DNA of 64,000 nt from Burkholderia sp. Bp9143 (GCF_003853645.1 NZ_QTPO01000038.1:22254-86253); one strand, 5' to 3'; positions 1 through 9,621 are shown, counted from the first letter of the stretch. Translations and numbers: made by a program. Notes: generated from the letters alone by a model not told the origin.

Positions 1-170
1 TCACGTGGTTCGTTCGGGCGCCAGAGCCGGATAAATGCGCTACCACGAGTCATGGCCGGCCCAATCACGTCACCGGTGCGCCCCCCTGTCACGGCTCAAA
101 CTTGCACGCGGACAAAGATCGACACGCGTACCGGAAAACCACGTTAGTATTCCACTTTTTCCCGATAAGT

Positions 171-1112
171 ATGCGTGATATCAGGAATCTCGATCTCAAT
201 TTGCTCAAGGCGCTGGACGCCTTGTTGGACGAGCGCAACGTGACGCGTGCTGCTGCCAGAATGGGTGTCACGCAGCCGGCGATGAGCGGGATGCTGACGC
301 GCTTGCGGGTCACCTTTGGAGATCCACTGTTCGTCCGGGCCCAGCGCGGCATCACGCCCACGCAAAGGGCATTGGGACTTTCAAAGGCTCTTAAGCAAGT
401 CATGAACGAGGTCGGAGCTTTGCTGAGCCATCCGGACTTCGACCCGCAGACCGCGGAATTTACGCTGACCATCGCGGCAACTGATTATGCGCAAAGTGCG
501 ATCGCGGTCCCGTTCCTTTCAGCACTAAAAGAGCGTTCTCGACGTATCCGCGTTGCGCTAGTGCAGGTTGAAGGTGGCGACCTACAGACGCGACTCGAAC
601 GTGGCGACGTAGACCTTGCGCTGATCACACCGGAAATGACGCCACCCGATCTCCACGCGCGCCGGCTTTTCGATGAACGATACGTCTGCGTGATGCGTAC
701 CGACCACCCGGCGACTCGATCCAGGCTGACACTTAACCGCTTCTGTGCGCTCGACCACGCGATTGTGTCCTACTACGGCGGGAGTTTCAGCGGCGTCACA
801 GATGAGGCGCTTGCCAAGTGCGGCAGGCAGCGCCGCGTCAGCCTATCGGTAAAAAATTTCCTGGTTCTGCCGAACATTCTGCGCGCCAGCAATCTAGTCG
901 CCGTCGCGCCCGAGCGCCTCGTCGCTAGCGAAGCTGGGCTGACGCTGCTAGAGCCGCCGTTGGAGATTCCGGGATTTACCAAACTCGCTGTTTGGCATGA
1001 ACGTAGCCACCGCGACCCCGCACAAAAGTGGCTGCGCGAGCTGATGTTCGAGACGTGTCATGACGACACGACAAAGTCGCCGCGGAAACGAGCCACCAAC
1101 AGGAACACTTGA
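171..1112 (+). CDS. LysR-family transcriptional regulator
   Basis: A 313-residue LysR-type activator or repressor of cytosolic location. The N-terminal winged helix is clear (NLDLNLLKALDALLDE, then RAAARMGVTQPAMSG), followed by the usual effector-binding domain. The C-terminal WLRELMF element is common in the NodD/NahR-like branch, which often senses aromatic acids. I place the start at ATG 171, which begins MRDIRNLDLN. The upstream extension to 102 is not LysR-like. The gene ends convergent to the porin at 1372. Its target is probably left of the window or the adjacent porin; this is inference only. The effector cannot be read from sequence. Confidence 0.9.
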   Translation: MRDIRNLDLNLLKALDALLDERNVTRAAARMGVTQPAMSGMLTRLRVTFGDPLFVRAQRGITPTQRALGLSKALKQVMNEVGALLSHPDFDPQTAEFTLTIAATDYAQSAIAVPFLSALKERSRRIRVALVQVEGGDLQTRLERGDVDLALITPEMTPPDLHARRLFDERYVCVMRTDHPATRSRLTLNRFCALDHAIVSYYGGSFSGVTDEALAKCGRQRRVSLSVKNFLVLPNILRASNLVAVAPERLVASEAGLTLLEPPLEIPGFTKLAVWHERSHRDPAQKWLRELMFETCHDDTTKSPRKRATNRNT

Positions 1113-1290
1113 AGTACTTAGTCGGACCAGCATCTGCGTATCAGTTGATCACGAGCCGGCCTGCGCATGGGTCCTGCCCGATTTGATGAGCGATCTTGAT
1201 CTCACATCAACAGAGTGCTGCAATCGCGCGTAGCGGCGATCGTTGGAACTGCGCTCAACTCCTTGGCTCAAAAATGCCGGAAATCCGAAG

Positions 1291-1314
1291 GGGCGCAGCG
1301 GCCAAGCTGCGCCC
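1291..1314. terminator. Stem-loop between convergent genes
   Basis: Nine-base arms GGGCGCAGC and GCTGCGCCC surround a GGCCAA loop. It lies between the convergent LysR gene and porin gene, so it can act on both transcripts. The T-rich tail is weak on either side. Confidence 0.6.
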
Positions 1315-1371
1315 TTCTCCGACTAAGAACAACGTTCACCGCGAGTCAAGACTACTAAGATATTCCGGCGG

Positions 1372-2472
1372 TCAAAAGACGTTGCGAAGTCCCACCGCAA
1401 CGCCGGTCTGGTTGTTACGACCCGGGAAGTCCGCCGTCGCCGCTCCCGTCCCGCGCGTGTAGTCAACCGTGCCGTACACCTCAGTCCGCTTCGAAAGCGA
1501 GTATTCCGCAAGCAGAGCAGCAGAGTATCGAGTTCCGCGTCCGGGCGTTGCGCCGTCACGAGTGAGCGCATTGCGCGAGTGATCGTAGTAACCGGCTGCA
1601 GTGAGGAGCAACGGAGACGTTACCTGCCACGTCGCCCCAACATAGAATCCATCATCAATTCGATTCGTCTGCGTCTTCGGTGTCCAAGTAGAAGCCGGAG
1701 AGCCTGCCGAACCCATGTAAAGGTCTACAATCCCCGTATTGTCCTGCGCGTGTAACCAGCCTGCGTACGCCTTGACCGAATTGAACGAATAGACTGCGCT
1801 CACATTGACCACACGGAACTTGTTGTTGGTGCTATCGCTGTTCTGCTGGTAGCCCACGTCGAGCGAGAGGCCATTAACGACATACGACGCCGTCAGTCCA
1901 TACATACTGCTGGCACCGAGGCTCCCCGGCACGCCACCGACGCCGTACATTGCCTCGACGTTCAGATTGCCAAATTGTCCGTTATATTTGATCGAGTTGT
2001 TCGAACGCAAACCGTAGCCGAGGGCACCAGGGAGCCAACCATCCTGGTCAAAATTGCCCACCGTGAGCGGGTCATACACATTGCCAAGCTGATCGAAAAG
2101 CGGCGTATTTTGGCGACCGAGCGTCACCGTGCCATACTGGTTGCTCGAAAGACCGACATAGGCCAACCGGTTGAAAAGAGTATTGGAACTCCCCAACTGA
2201 CCGTTCCAAAGATTGAACCCATTCTCGAGCCGGAAGATTGTTCGCAGACCCGACCCGAGGTCCTCGCTCCCCTTGATCCCCCACCGGCTTCCCGTAATAG
2301 GACCTACACCCATAGCTAGTTGACCGGCGTTGTTTGAGTCGGCATTCGTCAAGTAGCGCAGACTCGTATCCACGATCCCATAAAGGGCAACCGAGCTCTG
2401 CGCGCTAGCGTACGGTGCGATGCCAGCCAGCATCGCGCCGGAAAGGACTCCAACGATTGCGCAATTTTTCAT
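1372..2472 (-). CDS. Outer-membrane porin (Burkholderia porin_4 type)
   Basis: A 366-residue general porin forming a beta-barrel in the outer membrane. The signal peptide is visible (MKNCAIVGVLSG, cleavage near YASA-QSS), followed by VALYGIVD, the standard first strand. The protein ends NVF with the terminal aromatic residue that porins need for assembly. I use ATG 2472 because AGGAG lies about 6 bases upstream; the longer reading to 2523 adds a basic leader before the signal peptide. It sits downstream of the LivK-like gene on the same strand, about 130 bp away. This suggests porin and periplasmic binding protein serve the same solute; that link is inference. Confidence 0.93.
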   Translation of the reverse strand: MKNCAIVGVLSGAMLAGIAPYASAQSSVALYGIVDTSLRYLTNADSNNAGQLAMGVGPITGSRWGIKGSEDLGSGLRTIFRLENGFNLWNGQLGSSNTLFNRLAYVGLSSNQYGTVTLGRQNTPLFDQLGNVYDPLTVGNFDQDGWLPGALGYGLRSNNSIKYNGQFGNLNVEAMYGVGGVPGSLGASSMYGLTASYVVNGLSLDVGYQQNSDSTNNKFRVVNVSAVYSFNSVKAYAGWLHAQDNTGIVDLYMGSAGSPASTWTPKTQTNRIDDGFYVGATWQVTSPLLLTAAGYYDHSRNALTRDGATPGRGTRYSAALLAEYSLSKRTEVYGTVDYTRGTGAATADFPGRNNQTGVAVGLRNVF

Positions 2473-2599
2473 TCTGGTTCTCCTCTTAATCACCGATTTT
2501 GATTTAACGTCTCTCAAATGCACGATTCATTTATTCAAAATACGTTATAGATATCTAAATACATTAAAACTGAATTTGACCGACTGATGCGCTTCCCCT

Positions 2600-3745
2600 C
2601 TACATGCTTACCGAGTCGAGCAACGTCTTCTTTCCCGATACATATCGATAGAGCGAAATGACGCCGTGTTTCAGGTCTCCCTTCGTATCGAATTGGGTCT
2701 CGCCAGTGACGCCGCGATAATCCGTTTTGGGCATCACTGCCAGAATTTTTTTCGGATCCGTAGAGTTCGCTCGCTTCATCGCATCGACGATTATGTAGAT
2801 CGCGTCATACGTCTCCGGCGAATAGACCAGTGGTGGATGGCCGAACCGCTTCGTGTACTTTGCAGTAAATACCGCCCCCTCAGGCATCGCTTCCAATGGT
2901 GCCCCGGCCTCTGAGCAAACGACACTGTCCGCAGCTTCACCAGCGAGATTCGACAACGTCGGCGAACAAACACCATCCCCAGCGAGAAACTTCGCGCTCA
3001 CACCAAGTTGGCGCGCCTGCTTGGCGAATGGCCCCCCCGTTGCATCCATGCCACCGTACATGATGGCGTCCGGATTCTCGCCTTTGATCTTCGTCGCAAC
3101 CGCACGGAAATCAACCGCCCGATCGTTGACTGCGTCATGAGACACGATCCTCATCCCGAGGACAGCCGCACGTTTTTCGAACTCCATCGCCAAGCCTTGT
3201 CCGTACGCGGTGGAATCGTCGACTACAGCAACTGACTTAATCTTCAGCTTCTTTGCCGCAAACTCGGCCAGTGCCGGTCCCTGTTGCTCGTCCGTTGCAA
3301 CCAATCGGTATGGCGTTTTAAAGCCCTGTCTGGTGTACTGAGGGTTCGTCGCCGACGGTGAAATTTGGACGATTCCAGCATCGCTGTAGAGCTTCGAGGC
3401 AGGAATCGTTGTTCCCGAATTCAAGTGGCCAACAACCGCAACGACGTTTTCGTCAACCAGTTTTTGTGCGATCTGAGTTGCAGTCTTGGGATCTGCTGCG
3501 TCGTCCTGCGAGTCAAGGACTAGCTTGATCTTCTTCCCACCGATCGTTATTCCCTTTGCGTTGATTTCCTCAACTGCCAGGGTCGCGCCGTTCTCGTTGT
3601 CCTTACCGAGATGCGCAATGCCTCCGGTTAATGGCGCGACATGACCAATTCGGACCACCTCGTCCGCATAGGTCAAGCTCCCCATTGGCAGAGCGCACGT
3701 CGCGAATGCGACCATCTTTGCTATCGCCTTGCAAATACTTCTCAT
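2600..3745 (-). CDS. Periplasmic LivJ/LivK-type substrate-binding protein
   Basis: A 381-residue ABC-type solute receptor of the branched-chain amino-acid/amide family (type I periplasmic binding fold). A signal peptide (ending near LTYA-DEV) leads into VRIGHVAPLTGG, the typical first strand, and GHLNSGTT and SPSATNP line the usual ligand-cleft region. No permease or ATPase gene is present nearby, so it is an orphan receptor or shares a transporter elsewhere. In Burkholderiales this family often binds aromatic acids as well as amino acids. ATG 3745 is the natural start, followed directly by a charged then hydrophobic leader. Confidence 0.88.
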   Translation of the reverse strand: MRSICKAIAKMVAFATCALPMGSLTYADEVVRIGHVAPLTGGIAHLGKDNENGATLAVEEINAKGITIGGKKIKLVLDSQDDAADPKTATQIAQKLVDENVVAVVGHLNSGTTIPASKLYSDAGIVQISPSATNPQYTRQGFKTPYRLVATDEQQGPALAEFAAKKLKIKSVAVVDDSTAYGQGLAMEFEKRAAVLGMRIVSHDAVNDRAVDFRAVATKIKGENPDAIMYGGMDATGGPFAKQARQLGVSAKFLAGDGVCSPTLSNLAGEAADSVVCSEAGAPLEAMPEGAVFTAKYTKRFGHPPLVYSPETYDAIYIIVDAMKRANSTDPKKILAVMPKTDYRGVTGETQFDTKGDLKHGVISLYRYVSGKKTLLDSVSM

Positions 3746-4088
3746 CTCATCTCCTATACAAAACGTTCGCTTCTAATTTTAAAAGTCCAGCCTTCTTGCA
3801 TCCCATTAAGCCAAAATCGCCCCCCCACGCGCAAGCACCATCAATTTCCGCAAATTCAAAAACATCCAACGTATTTATAAACACAAATTATTAAATTTGA
3901 TTATAAATCCGCCTATATTTTCAATGCAGAATTAGAATTGAAAACAAGTTGATGGAGATGCAAATATCACGAGCATTGACAACGAGTGGCATCAACGTTC
4001 CGTTCGCGAGATGAGATCGGTTTTGTACTACGTCGTGCGATTTCTCATCGGCCGCCATCGCAGTCCAGGCTTGGGTCCGTGATCGTCA
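3746..4088. promoter_or_regulatory. AT-rich promoter region upstream of the LivK-like gene
   Basis: This 343-bp gap holds no gene I can support. Its section 3850-3960 is far richer in A and T than its surroundings and contains ATTTATAA and TTATAAAT as an inverted pair. It is the likely promoter and operator region for the leftward LivK-like and porin genes. The aminotransferase at 4089 ends pointing into it. Confidence 0.45.
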
Positions 4089-5207
4089 TCAAGCTTCCGT
4101 GACCGCGCGCTTGAGCGTAAAAAGAAACAACTCGCTTTCATCAGGCATGCCCACTGAGATGCGCAACCAATCGCCTAGTCCATAATCATGGACAGCAGCC
4201 ACCATAATTCCATGCCGCAGAAGGTATGCGTTTATCCGGGCGGTGTAGGAACCAAATCTGGCGAGAACGAAATTTCCGCACGACTCTAGACATGGGATAG
4301 CCAACTTCCGAAAACCTCTTGCGAATTGCTCGAGACCATTCATGTTGATTCGGTACGTTTCCTCCTGGAAGGCTTGATCTTCAAGTGCTCCAATCGCGGC
4401 GGCCTGGGCCACGTTGCTCACACTGAGATTCGTTCTATTGCTGTGCAAGCAATTAGCCAACTCTGGGGAACTGATGGAGTACCCAATCCGGAACCCTGCC
4501 AACCCGTAAGCCTTTGAAAAAGTACGAGTCACAACGAGATTAGGATATCGTCTAACCCAAGCGCTGCTGTCATACTGCATCTCTGGGGCGAGATACTCGT
4601 TGTAGGCTTCATCGAGAACAATAACGACGTCGCTTCGCACGCGAGCAATGAACCTTTCGAGTCGATCTGGAGGAAGATACGTTCCGGTTGGATTATTCGG
4701 ATTCGCAACGAAAATGACCGATGTGTCGATACGAATGGCTCGACACATTGCATCGAGGTCATGTGAGAAATCCCGTGCATCGACCACTATCCCATGCGCA
4801 CCGGCTCTGAGCGTTGCGTGCGCGTAGGCAAAGAACGCGTACTGCGCACACACAGCCGATCGACCCACCGCCAAGAATGCACTCGCTATAAGTTCGATTA
4901 TCTCGGCCGAGCCGGCCCCGAGGGTAATCCACGATCGCGGGACATCGAATTTTCGACCGATCGCTCCTTTTAAGTCGAATCCAATTGAATTGGGATGCAG
5001 TGCCGCGGTCATGGCATTGAGTCGAGCCTTCTGTGACATCCCCAAAGGATTTTCATTAGATGCCAACTTCACAATCCTAGATGGATCGTTCTCGCACCAG
5101 CGTGCAAAATCGTTAGTTGGCGTCCAATTCAATGTTCTCAGCTTTGCTAGATGCATATCGCGACACCCTGCAAAGCTCGCGGGTACGCTATGTTCCGAAA
5201 TTTTCAT
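4089..5207 (-). CDS. PLP-dependent aminotransferase, HisC-like
   Basis: A 372-residue fold-type I aminotransferase of the histidinol-phosphate aminotransferase (HisC) branch, cytosolic. Seen: KLASNENPLG near the N-terminus, LGAGSAEIIE, FVANPNNPTGT, VVLDEAYNEY with the PLP-ring aspartate, and TRTFSKAYGLAG with the Schiff-base lysine. ATG 5207 has AGAGGAG upstream. Biosynthetic hisC normally sits in a his operon; this copy lies beside a LysR-controlled Rieske oxygenase, so an amino-acid or amine substrate in a catabolic setting is plausible. It could also be an aromatic aminotransferase. The exact substrate is unknown. Confidence 0.85.
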   Translation of the reverse strand: MKISEHSVPASFAGCRDMHLAKLRTLNWTPTNDFARWCENDPSRIVKLASNENPLGMSQKARLNAMTAALHPNSIGFDLKGAIGRKFDVPRSWITLGAGSAEIIELIASAFLAVGRSAVCAQYAFFAYAHATLRAGAHGIVVDARDFSHDLDAMCRAIRIDTSVIFVANPNNPTGTYLPPDRLERFIARVRSDVVIVLDEAYNEYLAPEMQYDSSAWVRRYPNLVVTRTFSKAYGLAGFRIGYSISSPELANCLHSNRTNLSVSNVAQAAAIGALEDQAFQEETYRINMNGLEQFARGFRKLAIPCLESCGNFVLARFGSYTARINAYLLRHGIMVAAVHDYGLGDWLRISVGMPDESELFLFTLKRAVTEA

Positions 5208-5605
5208 GAGGCGCTCCTCTGGCGCGTGCTGGCCAAAGAGACAACGCCGCTGCCAACGAGTGCATTTGACCTACACAAAATTCGTTTGCCAACGCGGCAC
5301 CGCTCATAGACATCATGAGCGTCCTTCATGCCTCACGAGCCACCGGCTTGTTTTGAACAGGCGCTGGCCTCCTGGGGTCCTCAGAGCGAGGAAAAGGCTC
5401 GAAAGCACAAATTAGCTAATCGCTTGCGCGGGCCGACAGGCAACGCGCGTGCAGATGCAAGTGCGGCGAGCACGCACCTGGACACTGCTTCGTGATTGTT
5501 GCCGCAGTTCGCGAACGGAGCACCTTGGAGTAAACGAGTCGAACGTCGTAGTTCCCGCCAGTATCGAAGGCTCGCTGTCGGTTACTTTCGAGCACGGAGG
5601 CGCTG
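5208..5605. other. Intergenic stretch without a recognisable gene
   Basis: About 400 bases lie between the LysR stop and the aminotransferase start, both read leftward. The short open frames here have no family-like content. It probably carries the aminotransferase promoter. Confidence 0.4.
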
Positions 5606-6538
5606 TTATCGCGTCTCGGGATAGTCACCCATCAGATCGAACAACGTCTCCCTCAGCCAGCGATGGCCGGGATCCTTGTGCCATCTTGGATGCCAGACGG
5701 ACTGAAGTCCATAAGGTTTGATTGGCTCGGGCATCTCAATCTGCCTGACTTTGGCGGCCTCAGTGATGTCTTCGCTCAGGCGCGTGGGAACTGTTGCAAG
5801 ATACTCGGTGCCCTGGATTAGCCAGGGAACGGAGAGAAATCCGCTGACAGTCAGAAAGACGTTCCGCTTGATGCCGCGTGGCGCCAGCGCCTTTTCCTCC
5901 AGATTAAAGTCCAACCCGGACTTGACGACAATGTGCTGCTCGCGCGCATAGTCCTTCCATGTCAAGCGCGACCTGATACGTGGGTGCTCTGTCGACGCCA
6001 GCACGACGTAGCCATGCTGAAACATGGTCTGGCTGTAGAAGTGACCATGAGCCTCCGGAAGATTGCCCAGTGCAAGTTCAGCTTCTCCGCGCTCTAACGC
6101 GTCCAGCATTGCTTCATTGCTCATTCTCTGGACACGTAACGTGCAGTTTGGCGCATGTGCCCGGAAATGGCGTATCAGCGGCGGAAGAAACACGACCTCC
6201 GCCATGTCCCCCATCGCCAGCGAAAACTCGCGTTGAGCGACTCCAGCATCAAACGTCGATCTGGAGAGGACCTGTTCAGTGAGCGTCTCCATGATCCGAT
6301 GCACGGGCTCAAACAATTGCTGTGCACGGATTGTGGCCACCATTCCGGTTCCAGAACGCACGAACAGTTCGTCATCGAAGAGTTGTCGAAGCTTGCGCAG
6401 GCCATGGCTGACCGCGGACTGCGTAAGTCCGAGCTGCTCGGCGGCGTTACTGACGTTCTTCTCGATGTAGACGGAATGGAACACGCGCAGCAGGTTCATG
6501 TCCATCGAGGGAAAATGAACATTGTTCATATAGTTCAT
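5606..6538 (-). CDS. LysR-family regulator divergent from the Rieske oxygenase
   Basis: A 310-residue LysR protein. The N-terminal helix-turn-helix region reads MDMNLLRVFHSVYIEK and AAEQLGLTQSAVSHGLRKL; the effector domain follows and ends with RWLRETLFDL. It is transcribed away from the VanA-like gene with 71 bp between the two starts, the classic LysR arrangement, so it very likely controls 6610-8630. The start is uncertain: ATG 6538 gives eleven extra residues before MDMNLL (ATG 6505), and neither has a strong ribosome site. Confidence 0.9.
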   Translation of the reverse strand: MNYMNNVHFPSMDMNLLRVFHSVYIEKNVSNAAEQLGLTQSAVSHGLRKLRQLFDDELFVRSGTGMVATIRAQQLFEPVHRIMETLTEQVLSRSTFDAGVAQREFSLAMGDMAEVVFLPPLIRHFRAHAPNCTLRVQRMSNEAMLDALERGEAELALGNLPEAHGHFYSQTMFQHGYVVLASTEHPRIRSRLTWKDYAREQHIVVKSGLDFNLEEKALAPRGIKRNVFLTVSGFLSVPWLIQGTEYLATVPTRLSEDITEAAKVRQIEMPEPIKPYGLQSVWHPRWHKDPGHRWLRETLFDLMGDYPETR

Positions 6539-6609
6539 TCACAAAATGATCTTGTTGAATGTTCGAGCATGCTGTCCAATGTTGTCAAGCTCAACAAAGG
6601 AGACGAAAC
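6539..6609. promoter_or_regulatory. Divergent LysR/Rieske promoter region
   Basis: The 71-bp divergent spacer contains a separated inverted pair, TTGTTGA at 6552-6558 and TCAACAA at 6591-6597, and AAAGGAGA at 6596-6603 that serves the GTG start at 6610. LysR proteins usually bind paired half-sites in such spacers. The exact operator is not proven. Confidence 0.45.
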
Positions 6610-7641
6610 GTGTTCGTGCGGAATTGCTGGTATGTTGCGGGATGGGACAACGATGTGCCTGGCGATGGGTTCCTTAGTAGAACGATCATCAATGTGCCGC
6701 TCGTGTTCTGGCGCGACGCCGCTGGTAAGGTCGTCGCGCTGGAAGATCGCTGTTGCCATCGCGGCGCGAAGCTGTCTATGGGGCGCAAGGAGAACCAAGG
6801 AGATTGTGTCAGGTGCATGTATCACGGCCTGGTATTTGACCGGACCGGTCAATGCATCAGCGCGCCAGCACAAGATAGATTGCCTCCGCGAGCCAAGGTC
6901 AGAAGCTTCCCGATTGTCGAAGCGCACCGTTGGATCTGGATCTGGATGGGCGACCCAGAGCGGGCGGACGAGTCACTGATTCCTGATACTCGCTGGCTCG
7001 ATCATCCGGACTGGCGTTCGCAGGACGGCTATCTCCACTACGACGTCAACTATCTGCTCATCGCCGATAACCTGCTCGATTTTTCCCATTTGCCGTTTCT
7101 GCATCCGACGACAGTGGGCGGATCGCCCGACTATGCCTCCGTATTGCCGAAGGTCGAGCGCGGTGAGCGCGGTGTTCGTCTGACGAAATGGGTGAAAGGT
7201 ACACATCCGCCGGCCTATTCCGCCAAGTATTCGAACTATCCGGAAGGCGCTTTGGTGGATCGCTGGATGTACTACGATTTTCTTGCGCCGGGCGTTCTTC
7301 TTATGGATTCCGGAATGATGCCAGTCGGAACTGGAGGAAATGATGACAACCGGGAAAACGCGCTCGCGTTTCGCGGTTGCCAAGCTTTGACGCCAGAGAC
7401 GGACACGTCAACACATTATTTCTTCGCACACCCGCACAATTTCTTGATAGATCGGCCGGAAGTCACGAAGGAAATCCACGCAGGCATCGTCCATGCGTTC
7501 GAGGAGGATCGCCAGATGATCACCTCCCAACAGCGGAATATCGAACTGGATCCGTCGTTCAAAATGGTACCGCTTGGAGTCGACGCCGCACTCTCGCATT
7601 TCCGCTGGGTCATCGATAAATTGATCCGCGAGGAGTTTTGA
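6610..7641 (+). CDS. Rieske non-heme iron oxygenase, VanA-like subunit
   Basis: A 343-residue terminal oxygenase of the phthalate/vanillate O-demethylase family. It activates O2 at a mononuclear iron using electrons from a [2Fe-2S] Rieske centre. Seen: Rieske ligands CCHRGA and CMYHGL, then the mononuclear iron motif DNLLDFSHLPFLH. The GTG at 6610 (VFVRNCWYVAGW) is preferred over 6559 because AGGAGA lies 7 bases upstream and family members start at this point. The reductase follows with its start only a few bases after this stop. Substrate could be a methoxy-aromatic acid (O-demethylation) or another ring acid; the sequence alone does not decide. Confidence 0.9.
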   Translation: MFVRNCWYVAGWDNDVPGDGFLSRTIINVPLVFWRDAAGKVVALEDRCCHRGAKLSMGRKENQGDCVRCMYHGLVFDRTGQCISAPAQDRLPPRAKVRSFPIVEAHRWIWIWMGDPERADESLIPDTRWLDHPDWRSQDGYLHYDVNYLLIADNLLDFSHLPFLHPTTVGGSPDYASVLPKVERGERGVRLTKWVKGTHPPAYSAKYSNYPEGALVDRWMYYDFLAPGVLLMDSGMMPVGTGGNDDNRENALAFRGCQALTPETDTSTHYFFAHPHNFLIDRPEVTKEIHAGIVHAFEEDRQMITSQQRNIELDPSFKMVPLGVDAALSHFRWVIDKLIREEF

Positions 7642-7643
7642 TC

Positions 7644-8630
7644 ATGAAGAAAGATGAATCGATGATGCTCGTCGTAACCGGCTATCGTGCGGAGGCACTC
7701 GATGTCGCATCGTTCGAGCTCCGAGATCCGAACGGCAAGGATCTGCCTCAGTTCTCTCCGGGGGCTCACCTGGAAATCACATTGCCTCAATACGAGGGCA
7801 CCCCGGGCACCCTAATTCGTCATTATTCGTTGTGCAATGATCCAAGCGAAAGGCATAGGTATGTTGTTGCGGTTGGACGTGCGGCGAACAGTCGAGGCGG
7901 ATCGCTAGCGATGCATGAGCACGTGCGCGTCGGGTCCAACTTGCGAGCGAGTTCGCCGCGCAACAATTTTCCGCTTGTCGGGGATGCGAGACATTACCGC
8001 TTCATCGCAGGAGGAATCGGGATCACACCGATTCTTTCCATGATCCGATGGTGCCAGTCGTATCAGAAGAGCTGGTCGCTGCTGTATTGCACGCGTGGCC
8101 GGACACGCACTGCGTTCTACGAGACCTTGAAAGAATTTGGTGATTCGGTTCGGTTTCACTTTGACGACGAGTCCGGTGGCTCGCTTTCCGACTTGGTGCG
8201 TGAGCTGGCCGATGGCGGTGCGGGAGAACATGTCTATTGCTGCGGACCGAGTGGTCTGATGCATGCCGTAGAGCAGGCGTGCGCAGATCGCTGTCCGGAA
8301 TCCGTTCATTTCGAATGGTTCGCAACCACGGACCGTTCGACTAGCGAGCGCGCCTCAGACGAGGCAGCCTTCGATATCGTGCTGCAATCGACAGGGCAGC
8401 GACTTCACGTGGAGCCTGGAACAAGCATTCTCGAGACGCTCGAGCGACAAGGCATGAGCGTGCCGTTCGCTTGCCGTGAGGGCCTTTGCCGAACGTGTGA
8501 AACACCGCTATGCGGGGGCGAGGCAGATCACCGAGACTACGTGTTGTCAGAAGAGGAACGCCGCACCCAGTCATCGGTAATGATCTGTGTTTCTCGCGCG
8601 CGGAGCAGCACCCTCACGCTAGGGCTCTAG
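7644..8630 (+). CDS. VanB-like oxygenase reductase (FNR domain plus [2Fe-2S])
   Basis: A 328-residue reductase of the phthalate dioxygenase reductase class that passes electrons from NAD(P)H to the Rieske oxygenase. Domain order: flavin domain (HYSLCND, isoalloxazine site), nucleotide domain (FIAGGIGITPILSM, then YCCGPSGLM), and a C-terminal plant-type ferredoxin with CREGLCRTCETPL and a final cysteine in MICVSRA. ATG 7644 has GAGGAG about 9 bases upstream and begins 2 bases past the oxygenase stop; a TTG at 7638 is possible. The pair forms one two-gene transcription unit. Confidence 0.93.
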   Translation: MKKDESMMLVVTGYRAEALDVASFELRDPNGKDLPQFSPGAHLEITLPQYEGTPGTLIRHYSLCNDPSERHRYVVAVGRAANSRGGSLAMHEHVRVGSNLRASSPRNNFPLVGDARHYRFIAGGIGITPILSMIRWCQSYQKSWSLLYCTRGRTRTAFYETLKEFGDSVRFHFDDESGGSLSDLVRELADGGAGEHVYCCGPSGLMHAVEQACADRCPESVHFEWFATTDRSTSERASDEAAFDIVLQSTGQRLHVEPGTSILETLERQGMSVPFACREGLCRTCETPLCGGEADHRDYVLSEEERRTQSSVMICVSRARSSTLTLGL

Positions 8631-8644
8631 CACGCTGGTTCAGC

Positions 8645-8674
8645 GCGCGGCAGCGTCCTTGCACGTTGCCGCGC
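8645..8674. terminator. Strong hairpin between convergent genes
   Basis: Eleven-base arms GCGCGGCAGCG and CGTTGCCGCGC (one G-T pair) flank an 8-base loop. It lies between the reductase stop and the convergent SRPBCC stop, so it is a likely bidirectional terminator. Confidence 0.6.
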
Positions 8675-8683
8675 GTGGACAGC

Positions 8684-9214
8684 TTACGGCTTGCTTCCTT
8701 TCGCCTTGTGCGCCGCTGCAACGATGCCGTCGAGCCAGTCCTGATGACCATTGATCATCGGGTTCGGCCTCGTGTCGCGCAACTGCAGTGCCGGCTTGCC
8801 CCTCTGCGTCTCCTGAGTAAGGATACGCACGCGCCCGCCGTTAAGGTCTTCCACCAGCCACGCGTGGTGCACGTCTAGGCGGCCGTCGGAGCCCACGTCG
8901 CCGGCCCAACCATGCCATGCTATCCGGCCGGGCTGCCCAACGGCTGGCGGTACATATTCGTTGCATTGGGCTTCAACAGGGAAGCCAAACGTTTCGAAGT
9001 AGAAGCGGTCACCGTCGGCTAGTTCCGGGCCCTTGCTGTCATAGATGCGCACGTTAGCCGAATTCGCATAATAGGTGGGCCACAGAGAAGGCGTGCTGAG
9101 CAAAGGCCAAACGTCAGCAGCACTTAGGCCAGCAACTATGGTCTCGTTGGAGGCAAAGTTCTCGGTATGGCCTGGCGCGTAGTCTTCAGGCCAGGTAATG
9201 GCGTTCATTTTCAC
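8684..9214 (-). CDS. SRPBCC-fold (START/polyketide-cyclase-like) protein
   Basis: A 176-residue protein of the SRPBCC helix-grip superfamily. Seen: an early LSAADVWPLLSTPSLWPTY, the typical opening helix and 'W..W..Y' pattern, then strands with FYFETFGFPVEAQ and IAWHGWAG, and the closing long helix (HQDWLDGIVAAAHKAK). These proteins bind hydrophobic ligands and include cyclases and hydrolase-like enzymes. I favour GTG 9214 because AGGA lies 8 bases upstream; ATG 9250 or 9262 would extend it. It lies downstream of the mhpC pseudogene on the same strand, so the two may have been co-transcribed. Function unknown. Confidence 0.75.
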   Translation of the reverse strand: MKMNAITWPEDYAPGHTENFASNETIVAGLSAADVWPLLSTPSLWPTYYANSANVRIYDSKGPELADGDRFYFETFGFPVEAQCNEYVPPAVGQPGRIAWHGWAGDVGSDGRLDVHHAWLVEDLNGGRVRILTQETQRGKPALQLRDTRPNPMINGHQDWLDGIVAAAHKAKGSKP

Positions 9215-9621
9215 GCTGACATTCCTGATTCGGTTTGGTGGTGAAATCATGACATCGGCCAAGAGATAAATCCAATGCTGTATTTTTATAATTCATATCA
9301 CGCGGGCTGATACCAGTAAGTGCGCACAGGAAGAGGGCTGGATGGTCGCAGACATCGCAACCCGGCCAATGGAAAGTCACCAGATCCGTCGCTGATATCA
9401 CCGCTCGCGTTCGCTTCGCATCAGCCGATCGCTTTTGGGTTCGTCTGTAGGTTTGCACGGCCCTGCGCGCCTGCAGCGACGAGATCTCGCCTGCGGCGCC
9501 AACCATAGATGCAAAAAGGTACAGCACAGCACTGCCCCTTTGTTTCGCCTGCCGCATCGTGAGCCACGCACGACGCGGCAGGAGCAAACTTACACAAAAA
9601 AGGCATGCCTGATAATGACAA
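9215..9621. other. Intergenic stretch without a recognisable gene
   Basis: About 400 bases separate the SRPBCC start from the mhpC pseudogene stop. I see no coding frame of convincing content, and no clear terminator. Confidence 0.35.
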
